Below the pieces are notes generated by a model. It did no database searches. It was not told the DNA's origin and saw only the letters and a list, made by a program, of their open reading frames with translations. Positions 1 to 5,745 of a stretch of DNA of 5,767 nucleotides are shown here, piece after piece. The stretch lies in the NCBI GenBank assembly GCA_002351705.1, contig DEHC01000010.1, forward strand, positions 1 through 5,767. Direction: 5' to 3'. The first letter of the stretch is position 1, and the number at the start of each line of letters is the position of its first letter. The translations under genes were made by a program, and so were the position numbers. This DNA is from Gammaproteobacteria bacterium UBA2810 (GTDB lineage Bacteria; Pseudomonadota; Gammaproteobacteria; Enterobacterales; Succinivibrionaceae).

Positions 1-401
1 GAACTGGGAAGTTTGAGTCATTAATAGTTCGTGATAATTCCGTGTTCAGAATAGCCATTGCTGTTTTAATGGTTTTGATAACATACATATATGTAAGCAC
101 TTTATGGGTTAACGAAGCAGCTCCATTTGAAGTTTATGGAAATTGGCTGTACATGATCTGGTTTATTCTGATCATTGTATGTTCATTAAATTTCATTAAA
201 TTTAATAAGTATGTTCATGAAGTTTCGAAGGGCACGCTGACTGTATATTTATGGCATTTGCCTGCTCTGGTATATATCTCAAAATTTGTCCCTGTTACGT
301 CAGGACTGACAGGAGCGTTAATGATCTTTTCGCTTTTTGTAATCGGTGAAATACTGTACTTCATGTTCAGAAATTATCCGCTCATCAGGAAGATGGTTTA
401 G
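1..401 (+). CDS. Acyltransferase-3-family membrane protein, C-terminal part (left-truncated)
   Basis: The frame is open to the left edge (first whole codon at position 3), so the GTG at 42 is probably internal and the real start lies outside the window. About 132 residues remain, ending at a TAG. They contain about four hydrophobic helices. Counted from the GTG, these lie near residues 2-24, 33-53, 65-85 and 89-109. Between the second and third is a short charged loop followed by an S-K-G-T-L-x-V-Y-L-W-H stretch, which resembles the C-terminal 'S-x-x-x-Y-L-x-H' region of acyltransferase family 3 (OafA/WecH-like). These proteins have about ten helices and usually move acetyl or succinyl groups onto surface sugars. 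The catalytic N-terminal part is not visible, so donor and acceptor are unknown. Codons are AT-rich, unlike the GC-rich operon that follows 192 bases later, so it may have a separate origin. Another polytopic membrane protein is possible but less likely. Confidence 0.7.
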   Translation, partial: TGKFESLIVRDNSVFRIAIAVLMVLITYIYVSTLWVNEAAPFEVYGNWLYMIWFILIIVCSLNFIKFNKYVHEVSKGTLTVYLWHLPALVYISKFVPVTSGLTGALMIFSLFVIGEILYFMFRNYPLIRKMV

Positions 402-492
402 CAGAACACCTTATGGCAAATTGGCAGGAAGCCAACCTGCAACGGCGATGCGGCAAAATTAACTGATCCTTTTGCTTGGTAAAAGGCCCGAC

Positions 493-523
493 TTGTTCTC
501 GTGATAGAATGAAAGCCGATAAT
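493..523 (+). promoter_or_regulatory. Weak sigma70-like promoter candidate for the operon
   Basis: TTGTTC at 493-498 and GATAAT at 518-523 are separated by 19 bases. The -10 element matches the consensus in five of six positions. The -35 element matches only its first three bases, and the spacer is longer than the ideal 17. It lies about 70 bases before the first operon gene, in the only sizeable gap upstream of it. Such matches are easily found by chance in AT-rich DNA, so this is only a suggestion. Confidence 0.22.
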
Positions 524-525
524 AA

Positions 526-590
526 GCCTGTGTTCTTGGTATTTGCACTGCGAACTGTAAATAGTAAAAACGGCAAACAGGCATCTTTTT
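526..590 (+). terminator. Possible imperfect terminator or leader hairpin before the operon
   Basis: GCCTGT (526-531) pairs exactly with ACAGGC (577-582), and two further T-A pairs can form if G532 bulges. The long loop contains a second hairpin at 541-562 (ATTTGCA against TGTAAAT, with one G-U pair). The outer stem is followed within three bases by five T residues (586-590). It could end transcription of the acyltransferase gene, or act as an attenuator for the operon, whose start codon follows four bases after the T run. The stem is short and its loop long, so the call is weak. Confidence 0.25.
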
Positions 591-593
591 CTC

Positions 594-1742
594 ATGCGGC
601 GCTTAACTGAATTGAACAAGAGAATCGCAATCGTCGGAGGCGGCGTCTTCGGCCTCTATATTTCCTGGTTTCTCGCCGGACGCGGGCATAACGTCACAGT
701 CTTCGAGCGGGAGAAGGAGCTGATGACCCATGCCTCCTATCACAACCAGGCAAGGGTGCACAACGGCTACCACTATCCGAGAAGCGTACTCACGGCGCTC
801 CGCTCGAGGATTTCGATGCCGCGCTTTGTCGCGGACTTCGGCGAGTGCGTCTATAAGGATTTCAAGAAGGTTTACTGCGTCGGGCGACCGCTCGGAAAGG
901 TGACAGGGCAGCAGTTCTATACCTTCTGCAGACGCATCGGGGCTGAGATTGAGCCTGCGGACCGCGCGACCGCCTCCCTCATGAACCCTGAGCATGTCGA
1001 GGCCTGCTTTATCGCGAGGGAATACGCCTTTGACGCACTGAAGCTCCGCGACCTGCTCCTTCAGCGCATCGCTGACGGGAAGAGAGTGAAAATCCTTCTC
1101 GAGACCGAGGTAACCAAAGTCTCCGGGTCAGAGGTCGGCAGGCTCAGCGTGGAGTTCGCCAAGGGCGGTGAATCATCCTCGGAGCAGTTTGACGAGGTTT
1201 TCAACTGCACCTACTCCAGGATAAATTTCATCACGACGAGGAGTTCTCTTCCTGTAATCCCCCTCAAGCACGAGATGACCGAGATGTGCCTTGTTGAGGT
1301 GCCTGATGCAATAAAGCATATGGGCATCACCATCATGTGCGGGCCGTTCTTCTCCGTAATGCCGTTCCCCGGAGCAAGAATCAACGGAGCGATGCCGCAC
1401 AGCTTCAGCCATGTCCGCTACACTCCGCACTACGAGTGGCATGACACTGATGAGAAAAGCTATAAGGACGCATACCTGAAGCTCTCGGAGGACGAGCGCC
1501 ACAGCGCCTGGCATCTGATGGTGCAGGACGCCTCCCGCTTCATCCCGGTCCTTAGGGAGTGCCGGTATGAGGACTCGCTTTGGGAAGTGAAGACCGTCCT
1601 TCCCCGGAGCGAGACGGATGACTCGCGGCCCATCCTCTGCCGCTTCAACTACGGGCTTAATGGATTCCACGTGATTATGGGCGGCAAGGTCGACAACGTC
1701 TATGACGCTGTCGCCGCGATTTCAAAGGAGCTTGACGTCTGA
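594..1742 (+). CDS. FAD-dependent oxidoreductase, DAO family
   Basis: First gene of the operon, 382 residues and apparently complete. Residues 11-20 form the FAD-binding Rossmann turn (I-A-I-V-G-G-G-V-F-G, GxGxxG), and E38 after the second strand should bind the adenosine ribose. The H50-N51 to S64 segment (H-N-Q-A-R-V-H-N-G-Y-H-Y-P-R-S) resembles the matching stretch of L-2-hydroxyglutarate oxidase-type DAO proteins, and the C-terminal G354-L-N-G to G363-G segment fits the second FAD contact. DAO enzymes oxidise CH-OH or CH-NH groups. Here a sugar, polyol or hydroxy-acid intermediate is inferred from the neighbours. No signal peptide or membrane helix is seen, so it is probably cytoplasmic. 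The ATG at 594 has only a weak AGG upstream; TTG at 612 (giving M-N-K-R-I-A-I-V) is a plausible alternative start. Its stop overlaps the next start by one base (TGATG), implying translational coupling. The exact substrate cannot be deduced. Confidence 0.85.
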   Translation: MRRLTELNKRIAIVGGGVFGLYISWFLAGRGHNVTVFEREKELMTHASYHNQARVHNGYHYPRSVLTALRSRISMPRFVADFGECVYKDFKKVYCVGRPLGKVTGQQFYTFCRRIGAEIEPADRATASLMNPEHVEACFIAREYAFDALKLRDLLLQRIADGKRVKILLETEVTKVSGSEVGRLSVEFAKGGESSSEQFDEVFNCTYSRINFITTRSSLPVIPLKHEMTEMCLVEVPDAIKHMGITIMCGPFFSVMPFPGARINGAMPHSFSHVRYTPHYEWHDTDEKSYKDAYLKLSEDERHSAWHLMVQDASRFIPVLRECRYEDSLWEVKTVLPRSETDDSRPILCRFNYGLNGFHVIMGGKVDNVYDAVAAISKELDV

Positions 1743-2779
1743 TGGCTGAAGAGAACAAAGAAAAAACAGAGAAGATAACGAAGAGCGAGTCCTTTGTCTC
1801 TGTAGTGACAATTCTTGGTAAGGGTATTGAGAAAATAGTCAGTCAAATTCCTGAGATAGAAAAATACCTGAGTGTCCGCTACAGTGATTTCGAGATTGTC
1901 CTGGTTGTAAAAAAGTCAGCCCAGGAGGAGGCAGCTCGTCTTCTGCAGCCTCTTTTGAGAACAGTTCCCTGTATCAGGTACCTGCAGCTCACTGACGACG
2001 GCCCCATCGACATAGCTATGGAGGCGGGGCTCGAAAATGCAATAGGTGACTTCATAGTCATGATGTCGCCTGAGTATGATCCGGTTGATCTCATCGGGAA
2101 GGCTGTGACCATGTGCCGTGATGGCACTGACGTCATTGTCGGTGTGAGCCCCCTGAAGCACAGCCTTGCCTATAACATGCTGCGTCCTGTGGCACAGCTG
2201 CTCCTCCGCCTCGCAGACTACCGCCTCCCGCGGAATGCCTCCCATTTCCGCTGCCTCTCGCGCCGCGCGGCGAATGCCGTCACGCAGTCCGGAAAGGCCC
2301 ACCAGCTCTTCTACATGCGCATCCAGAAAACCGGTTACGGCTTTAAGACTTTGGAGTACGAGTCACTCTGCAGCAAGGGTCGGGGTTTCTGGCACGCCCT
2401 TAAGAAGCTCGTGAAGCTCCTGGTGTTCAACTCGCAGCTGCCTCTGCACCTGGTGTCAGGCCTCAGCTTCGCGGCGTCGCTTGTCGCGTTCCTCTTCGCG
2501 GTGTATGCGGTCCTGATAAAGCTCTTCCTCTACGGCGTGGTTGACGGCTGGACATCGACGTTCCTCGCCATATCGCTCTTTGCCATGCTGCAGTTCCTGA
2601 TTCTGGGCTTTATAGGCGAGTACCTTGCCCGAATGCTTGACGAGCAGAGCAGGCAGAGCTCCTACTCGACTGTGTTCGAGAAGAACTCGCTCACCATGGT
2701 AGACGCTGACCGGATTAACGTCATGGAGTCAAGCACCGAGGCAGAGCCGAACAGGGTGCAGACCGCCCGCAACAACTGA
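1742..2779 (+). CDS. GtrB/ArnC-like membrane GT2-fold protein with degenerate catalytic motifs
   Basis: 345 residues: an N-terminal GT-A-like domain (about 15-225), two membrane helices (about 234-262 and 271-297), then a hydrophilic tail. The C-terminal G-E-Y-L-A-R-M-L-D-E (292-301) and the R-C-L-S-R-R segment (170-175) match the polyprenyl-phosphate glycosyltransferase group (GtrB, ArnC, DPM1-like), which transfers a sugar to a polyprenyl phosphate at the inner membrane face. The catalytic acids are missing. Where relatives have V-D-D-G-S-T-D this protein has V-V-K-K-S-A-Q (55-61), and the D-A-D-L-Q-D-P region reads M-S-P-E-Y-D-P (108-114), so the DxD is S-P-E. It may therefore be a non-catalytic platform, perhaps for the soluble GT2 encoded downstream. 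The start overlaps the previous stop by one base. The first 60 or so codons are more AT-rich and Lys/Glu-rich than the rest. Membership of the fold is fairly sure; loss of activity is inferred. Confidence 0.8.
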   Translation: MAEENKEKTEKITKSESFVSVVTILGKGIEKIVSQIPEIEKYLSVRYSDFEIVLVVKKSAQEEAARLLQPLLRTVPCIRYLQLTDDGPIDIAMEAGLENAIGDFIVMMSPEYDPVDLIGKAVTMCRDGTDVIVGVSPLKHSLAYNMLRPVAQLLLRLADYRLPRNASHFRCLSRRAANAVTQSGKAHQLFYMRIQKTGYGFKTLEYESLCSKGRGFWHALKKLVKLLVFNSQLPLHLVSGLSFAASLVAFLFAVYAVLIKLFLYGVVDGWTSTFLAISLFAMLQFLILGFIGEYLARMLDEQSRQSSYSTVFEKNSLTMVDADRINVMESSTEAEPNRVQTARNN

Positions 2780-2789
2780 GGATTGGAAT

Positions 2790-3563
2790 ATGACAGACGC
2801 TCTTATCGGATATACCGGATTTGTCGGCTCGAACCTGATGGCAGCCCATGAGTTCGGGGCAAAGTTCAACTCGAAGAACATCTCTGACATCGAGGGGCAG
2901 AGCATCGGACTCCTCGTCTGCGCCGGCGCCCCCGCGAAGAAGTGGTATGCGAACCTCCATCCCGACGAGGACAAAGAGACGCTTGACGGCCTGATGGCTC
3001 ATCTCTCCAAGGTTAGCGCAGAGCGCGTAGTCCTTATAAGCACGGTAGACGTGTTCAAAAACCCTTATCTTGCTGACGAGAACACAGTGGTTGACATGGA
3101 AGGCCTCAATGCCTACGGGCTAAACCGGAGGCGCCTTGAGATATTCGTTCAGGAGCATTTTGAGAATGTCCTCATCGTGAGGCTTCCGGGGCTTGTAGGG
3201 CATGGCCTTAAGAAGAACATCCTCTTTGACTTCCACAACAATAATGAGGTTCTGAAAATCGACAGCCGCGGGGTGTTCCAGTTCTACCCGGTACAGAGGC
3301 TTTGGGATGATATAAAAAGGGCAGAGGAGAATGGCCTCGGCCTCATCCACCTCACGAGCGCCCCGGTCTCCGTTGAGGAGGTCGCGCGCGAGGTGTGGGG
3401 CAGGGAGTTCCGGAACGAGGTCCTCCCGCAGCCCGCGAAGTACGACTTCAGGTCCGCCCATGCCGGGCTCTGGGGCCGTGAGGCTTACCAGGTCTCCCGC
3501 GATGAGGAAATCGAAGCCATCAGGGAATGGAACAGGACCGAGCCGGTGAGGACTAAGGGGTGA
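2790..3563 (+). CDS. NAD(P)-binding SDR-type epimerase/dehydratase, short form
   Basis: 257 residues. The N-terminus carries the nucleotide-binding turn G7-Y-T-G10-F-V-G13 (GxxGxxG) of extended SDR enzymes. Next come a V-C-A-G-A-P strand end (43-48), an I-S-T-V-D-V strand with S84/T85 as the active-site hydroxyls, and Y109-G-L-N-R113. The last is the catalytic YxxxK motif with Arg in place of Lys. R-L-P-G-L-V-G (131-137) matches the usual substrate-domain entrance. Extended SDRs of this type dehydrate, epimerise or reduce nucleotide sugars; the substrate here is unknown. At 257 residues it is shorter than the usual 300 or more, with a reduced C-terminal domain. The gene begins 10 bases after the previous stop, and a GAGGA (2778-2782) seven bases before the ATG overlaps that stop, supporting this start. 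A reductase or a non-enzymatic relative remains possible given the Lys-to-Arg change. Confidence 0.8.
   Translation: MTDALIGYTGFVGSNLMAAHEFGAKFNSKNISDIEGQSIGLLVCAGAPAKKWYANLHPDEDKETLDGLMAHLSKVSAERVVLISTVDVFKNPYLADENTVVDMEGLNAYGLNRRRLEIFVQEHFENVLIVRLPGLVGHGLKKNILFDFHNNNEVLKIDSRGVFQFYPVQRLWDDIKRAEENGLGLIHLTSAPVSVEEVAREVWGREFRNEVLPQPAKYDFRSAHAGLWGREAYQVSRDEEIEAIREWNRTEPVRTKG
3555..3560 (+). promoter_or_regulatory. Ribosome binding site that sets the TIM-barrel gene start
   Basis: AAGGGG lies five bases before ATG 3566 and touches the GTG at 3560. This spacing favours ATG 3566 over GTG 3560, which would leave no room for ribosome binding. The site sits inside the last codons of the SDR gene, so the two genes are probably translated in a coupled way. 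Confidence 0.6.
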
Positions 3564-3565
3564 GC

Positions 3566-4381
3566 ATGAGAATCTCAATATCCAACATCGCCTGGGAAAA
3601 GGATGAGGAGCCGGAGATTGCGGAGCTCCTCCCGGGGCTTGGCGTGAGCGCGCTTGACATTGCCCACAGCAAGTACTTCCCAGAGCCTTCGAAAGCCGCA
3701 GGGCAGGACATCAGGAAGGTGAGACGCTTTTGGGAGGAGCGGGGCATCTCAATATACGGCATGCAGTCGCTCCTCTACGGGACAAAGGGGCTCAATGTCT
3801 TCGGCGACTGCGAATCCCAGAACAGGCTACTTACCCATCTCGGCCATGTCTGCCGCATCGCGGAGGGGCTCGGCGCTAAGCGCCTGGTGTTCGGCTCTCC
3901 GAAGAACCGCGACCGCTCCGGGCTCACCGGCAGTGAGGCAGATGACATCGCGCTCCGCTTCTTCAGCCGCCTCGGTGACATCGCGCAAAGCCATGGCGTG
4001 GTGATAACGCTTGAGCCGAACCCGGTGTGCTATGGCACCAACTGGATAACCACAACAAAAGAGGCCTGTAGCTTCGTGAAAGAGCTCGGGAACCCAAGCA
4101 TCGCCATGCAGCTCGACACCGGTACGGTCATCACGAACAGCGAGGCCACCGCTGAGTTCAGTGAAGTTAAAGAAGCTGTCGGCCATGTGCATCTGAGCGA
4201 GCCGAAGCTCCTCCCTCTCTGCCTCGCTCCGGATGAGCACAATGATGTGTTCCGTGCGGCAGCTGATATCGCTCCCGGGACTGTCACCATCGAGATGCTG
4301 ACAAAGGGGCAGGGAGACTCGGCGGAGCTCGCTCTGCGCTCCGTCAGGAAAGTGCAGGAGCTCCTTCAGGAAAAACGGTAA
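3566..4381 (+). CDS. TIM-barrel sugar isomerase/epimerase (AP-endonuclease-2/xylose-isomerase-like)
   Basis: 271 residues from ATG 3566, two bases after the SDR stop. A GTG at 3560 would add two residues but has no usable ribosome site. The chain has the repeated strand-helix pattern of a TIM barrel and all four expected metal ligands: E150 in L-E-P-N-P, D184 in Q-L-D-T-G, H207 and/or H209 in G-H-V-H-L-S-E-P, and E243 in V-T-I-E-M. This family includes IolE, hydroxypyruvate isomerase, tagatose/xylulose epimerases and endonuclease IV. The arrangement supports a metal-dependent keto-aldo isomerase or epimerase acting on a small sugar or polyol in the cytoplasm. Set between an SDR and a glycosyltransferase, it most likely supplies or remodels the sugar unit rather than repairing DNA. 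The extra DNA-binding features of endonuclease IV were not recognised. The product is not predictable. Confidence 0.82.
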   Translation: MRISISNIAWEKDEEPEIAELLPGLGVSALDIAHSKYFPEPSKAAGQDIRKVRRFWEERGISIYGMQSLLYGTKGLNVFGDCESQNRLLTHLGHVCRIAEGLGAKRLVFGSPKNRDRSGLTGSEADDIALRFFSRLGDIAQSHGVVITLEPNPVCYGTNWITTTKEACSFVKELGNPSIAMQLDTGTVITNSEATAEFSEVKEAVGHVHLSEPKLLPLCLAPDEHNDVFRAAADIAPGTVTIEMLTKGQGDSAELALRSVRKVQELLQEKR

Positions 4382-4387
4382 AGAGAT

Positions 4388-5191
4388 ATGTCTGAGACAA
4401 AGAGCTATGACTGGCAGGTGCCTGAGTACCGTGTCATCTTTGAAGGGGAGAGGAAGTGCGGGAGCTGCCTCATCATCCCCGTCATCAACGAGGGGGAGAG
4501 GATACTGAGCCTCCTTTCACGCATTCAGAAGACTGACGCTGCGGGGAAGACTGACGTCATCATCGTTGACGGGGGCTCGACTGACGGCTCCCTGGAGCCG
4601 GAGCGCCTGAAGACGCTCGGCGTGAACACCCTTATCCTCAAGACCGGCCCCGGGAAGCTCTCCGCGCAGCTCCTCTGCGGCTACGCACAGGCGCTTGAGA
4701 AGGGATACCAGGGAATACTTACGATTGATGGCAATGACAAGGATGACCCCGCGCCTATTTCAGAAATGCTCTCTAAGCTCGCGGAGGGGTATGACTTCGT
4801 GCAGGCCTCCCGCTTCATCAGGGGCGGCGTCGGAGAGAACACGCCGGCCTCAAGGTCGCTTGCCATCCGCCTCATCCACGCGCCGCTCCTGAGCCTCGCA
4901 TCGGGCTTTCACTGGACTGACACCACCCAGGGGTTCAGGGCCTATTCCTCAAGGCTCCTCTCCGACAGCAGGGTCGCTATATTCCGGGACTGCTTTAAGG
5001 AGTACGAGCTCCTTGCCTACCTCTCGTACATCGCCCCGAAGCTCGGCTTCAGGTGCGTCGAGGTCCCCGGGATGCGCCGCTACCCGAAGGGGCAGGTGCC
5101 GACCAAGATAAGCTCGTTCAGGGGCAACCTGAACCTGATGAAGGTCCTCCTGAAAACCTGCTTCGGCTGCTATAACAGGAGAGAGAGATGA
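4388..5191 (+). CDS. Soluble GT2 glycosyltransferase, DPM1/GtrB-like catalytic domain
   Basis: 267 residues. The GT-A motifs are in order: strand 1 L-I-I-P-V-I-N-E-G-E (28-37), V-D-G-G-S-T-D-G (60-67) for the nucleotide, then T-I-D-G-N-D-K-D-D-P (112-121), where D114-G-N116 takes the DxD place and D119/D120 follow. Q-G-F-R-A-Y-S (181-187) and the R230-R-Y-P-K-G-Q segment resemble the acceptor-side loops of dolichyl- and undecaprenyl-phosphate sugar transferases. It should transfer a sugar from a nucleotide donor, perhaps to a polyprenyl phosphate. No membrane helix is visible, unlike typical GtrB/ArnC enzymes, so it may need a membrane partner; the anchored GT2 relative three genes upstream is the obvious candidate. 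The gap to the previous stop is six bases, and the ribosome site (AAGAGA next to the ATG) is poor and very close. The stop overlaps the next start by four bases (ATGA). The N-terminal C24-x-x-C27 is of unknown meaning. Confidence 0.85.
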   Translation: MSETKSYDWQVPEYRVIFEGERKCGSCLIIPVINEGERILSLLSRIQKTDAAGKTDVIIVDGGSTDGSLEPERLKTLGVNTLILKTGPGKLSAQLLCGYAQALEKGYQGILTIDGNDKDDPAPISEMLSKLAEGYDFVQASRFIRGGVGENTPASRSLAIRLIHAPLLSLASGFHWTDTTQGFRAYSSRLLSDSRVAIFRDCFKEYELLAYLSYIAPKLGFRCVEVPGMRRYPKGQVPTKISSFRGNLNLMKVLLKTCFGCYNRRER

Positions 5192-5544
5192 AGTGGCTGA
5201 TACTCATCTTCGGCATCCTCTCGAATGTCTTCGCGAGCGTCCTCATCAAGGTCGCCATGATGCCGCCGCGGAAGATGCCGTCCCTTAAGGACCCGTGGTC
5301 GCTCATCACCAACATCCCGCTCTGGTCGGGGCTTTTCCTCTACGGGATGGCCTTCATCCTCTACGCTGCGGCGCTCAGGTTCTTCCCGCTCCACGTTGCG
5401 CACCCGATCCTGACCTCGGGAGCGATTGCGGGCGTGGCGCTTCTCTCTGTTGTGATGTTCAAAGAGACGCTGACACTAATGACCGTGGCGGGGATTCTCC
5501 TCATCATCGCAGGGGTAGTGCTGATCTCTGTGAGCCATCAGTAG
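5188..5544 (+). CDS. Small four-helix SMR/EamA-type membrane protein, ArnE/ArnF-like putative flippase
   Basis: 118 residues, almost wholly hydrophobic, with four predicted helices near 2-23, 44-64, 69-91 and 95-115. This is the size and layout of SMR transporters and of ArnE/ArnF, the small proteins that flip undecaprenyl-phosphate-aminoarabinose. The F-P-L-H-V-A-H-P-I-L segment (66-75) and the A-G-I-L-L-I-I-A-G-V end (101-110) are family-like. The position of the proton-coupling Glu14 of EmrE appears to be Asn13, with K21 matching the EmrE lysine. That argues against a drug/proton antiporter and for a lipid-linked-sugar role. An AGGAG (5177-5181) six bases before the ATG gives the best ribosome site in the operon, and the start overlaps the previous stop by four bases. 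As the last operon gene beside a glycosyltransferase, it would act after the sugar is loaded on lipid. ArnE/F act as a pair; only one such gene is seen here. Confidence 0.75.
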   Translation: MKWLILIFGILSNVFASVLIKVAMMPPRKMPSLKDPWSLITNIPLWSGLFLYGMAFILYAAALRFFPLHVAHPILTSGAIAGVALLSVVMFKETLTLMTVAGILLIIAGVVLISVSHQ

Positions 5545-5683
5545 AATTTTGGTAAAGCTGATTTTGCAAAAGTGTCAGCAAGATTGAGATCATTCATGCC
5601 TTGAGGATTATTCAGGATCTAAGACAACATATCTTCTTACAGGTTCTCATTGTTATATTCAGTTCCGTAGGAGATTGAAGCAT
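5545..5683. other. AT-rich intergenic stretch with no convincing gene
   Basis: Base composition drops sharply from the GC-rich operon. A weak imperfect hairpin (CTGA at 5558-5561 with TCAG at 5575-5578) lacks a T run, so no clear terminator for the plus-strand operon is seen. A 38-codon open stretch without a start codon (5562-5678, plus) has a faint transposase-like look, treated under findings. Confidence 0.5.
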
Positions 5684-5715
5684 AAAAAATCCGCGCCCCG
5701 TTCCCGGAGCGCGGA
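5684..5715 (-). terminator. Intrinsic terminator of the convergent minus-strand gene
   Basis: The arms 5690-5700 and 5705-5715 form an eleven-base-pair GC-rich stem. The single mismatch on the plus strand becomes a G-U pair in minus-strand RNA. The loop reads GGAA (a GNRA tetraloop) on that strand. Six T residues follow directly (A5684-A5689 on plus). On the plus strand the hairpin is not followed by T residues, so it serves the minus-strand gene whose stop is about 30 bases before it. Confidence 0.88.
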
Positions 5716-5745
5716 CCTCACAGCTCAAAGGATTTTCAGCCCTTT

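Noticed and set aside
421..486. Small inverted repeats at 421-442 and 468-486
   Set aside because: The stems are only six to seven pairs, and neither is followed by a T run nor placed to act clearly on a gene.
402..593. ops/JUMPstart element upstream of a polysaccharide operon
   Set aside because: I looked for the GGCGGTAGC core in the upstream gap and did not find it.
603..995. Minus-strand open frame of 130 codons opposite the FAD oxidoreductase
   Set aside because: It lies wholly inside a well-supported gene, shows no recognisable domain, and GC-rich third positions commonly leave the opposite strand open.
1173..1670. Minus-strand open frame of 165 codons
   Set aside because: Shadow of the FAD oxidoreductase gene; its sequence is rich in Arg, His and Pro without motifs.
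3560..3565. GTG start six bases upstream of the TIM-barrel ATG
   Set aside because: It overlaps the likely ribosome site, while ATG 3566 has correct spacing and gives the expected M-R-I-S-I-S-N-I-A-W beginning.
3120..4240. Minus-strand open frames of 152 and 137 codons opposite the SDR and TIM-barrel genes
   Set aside because: Both are antisense shadows of genes with clear catalytic motifs and good junction spacing.
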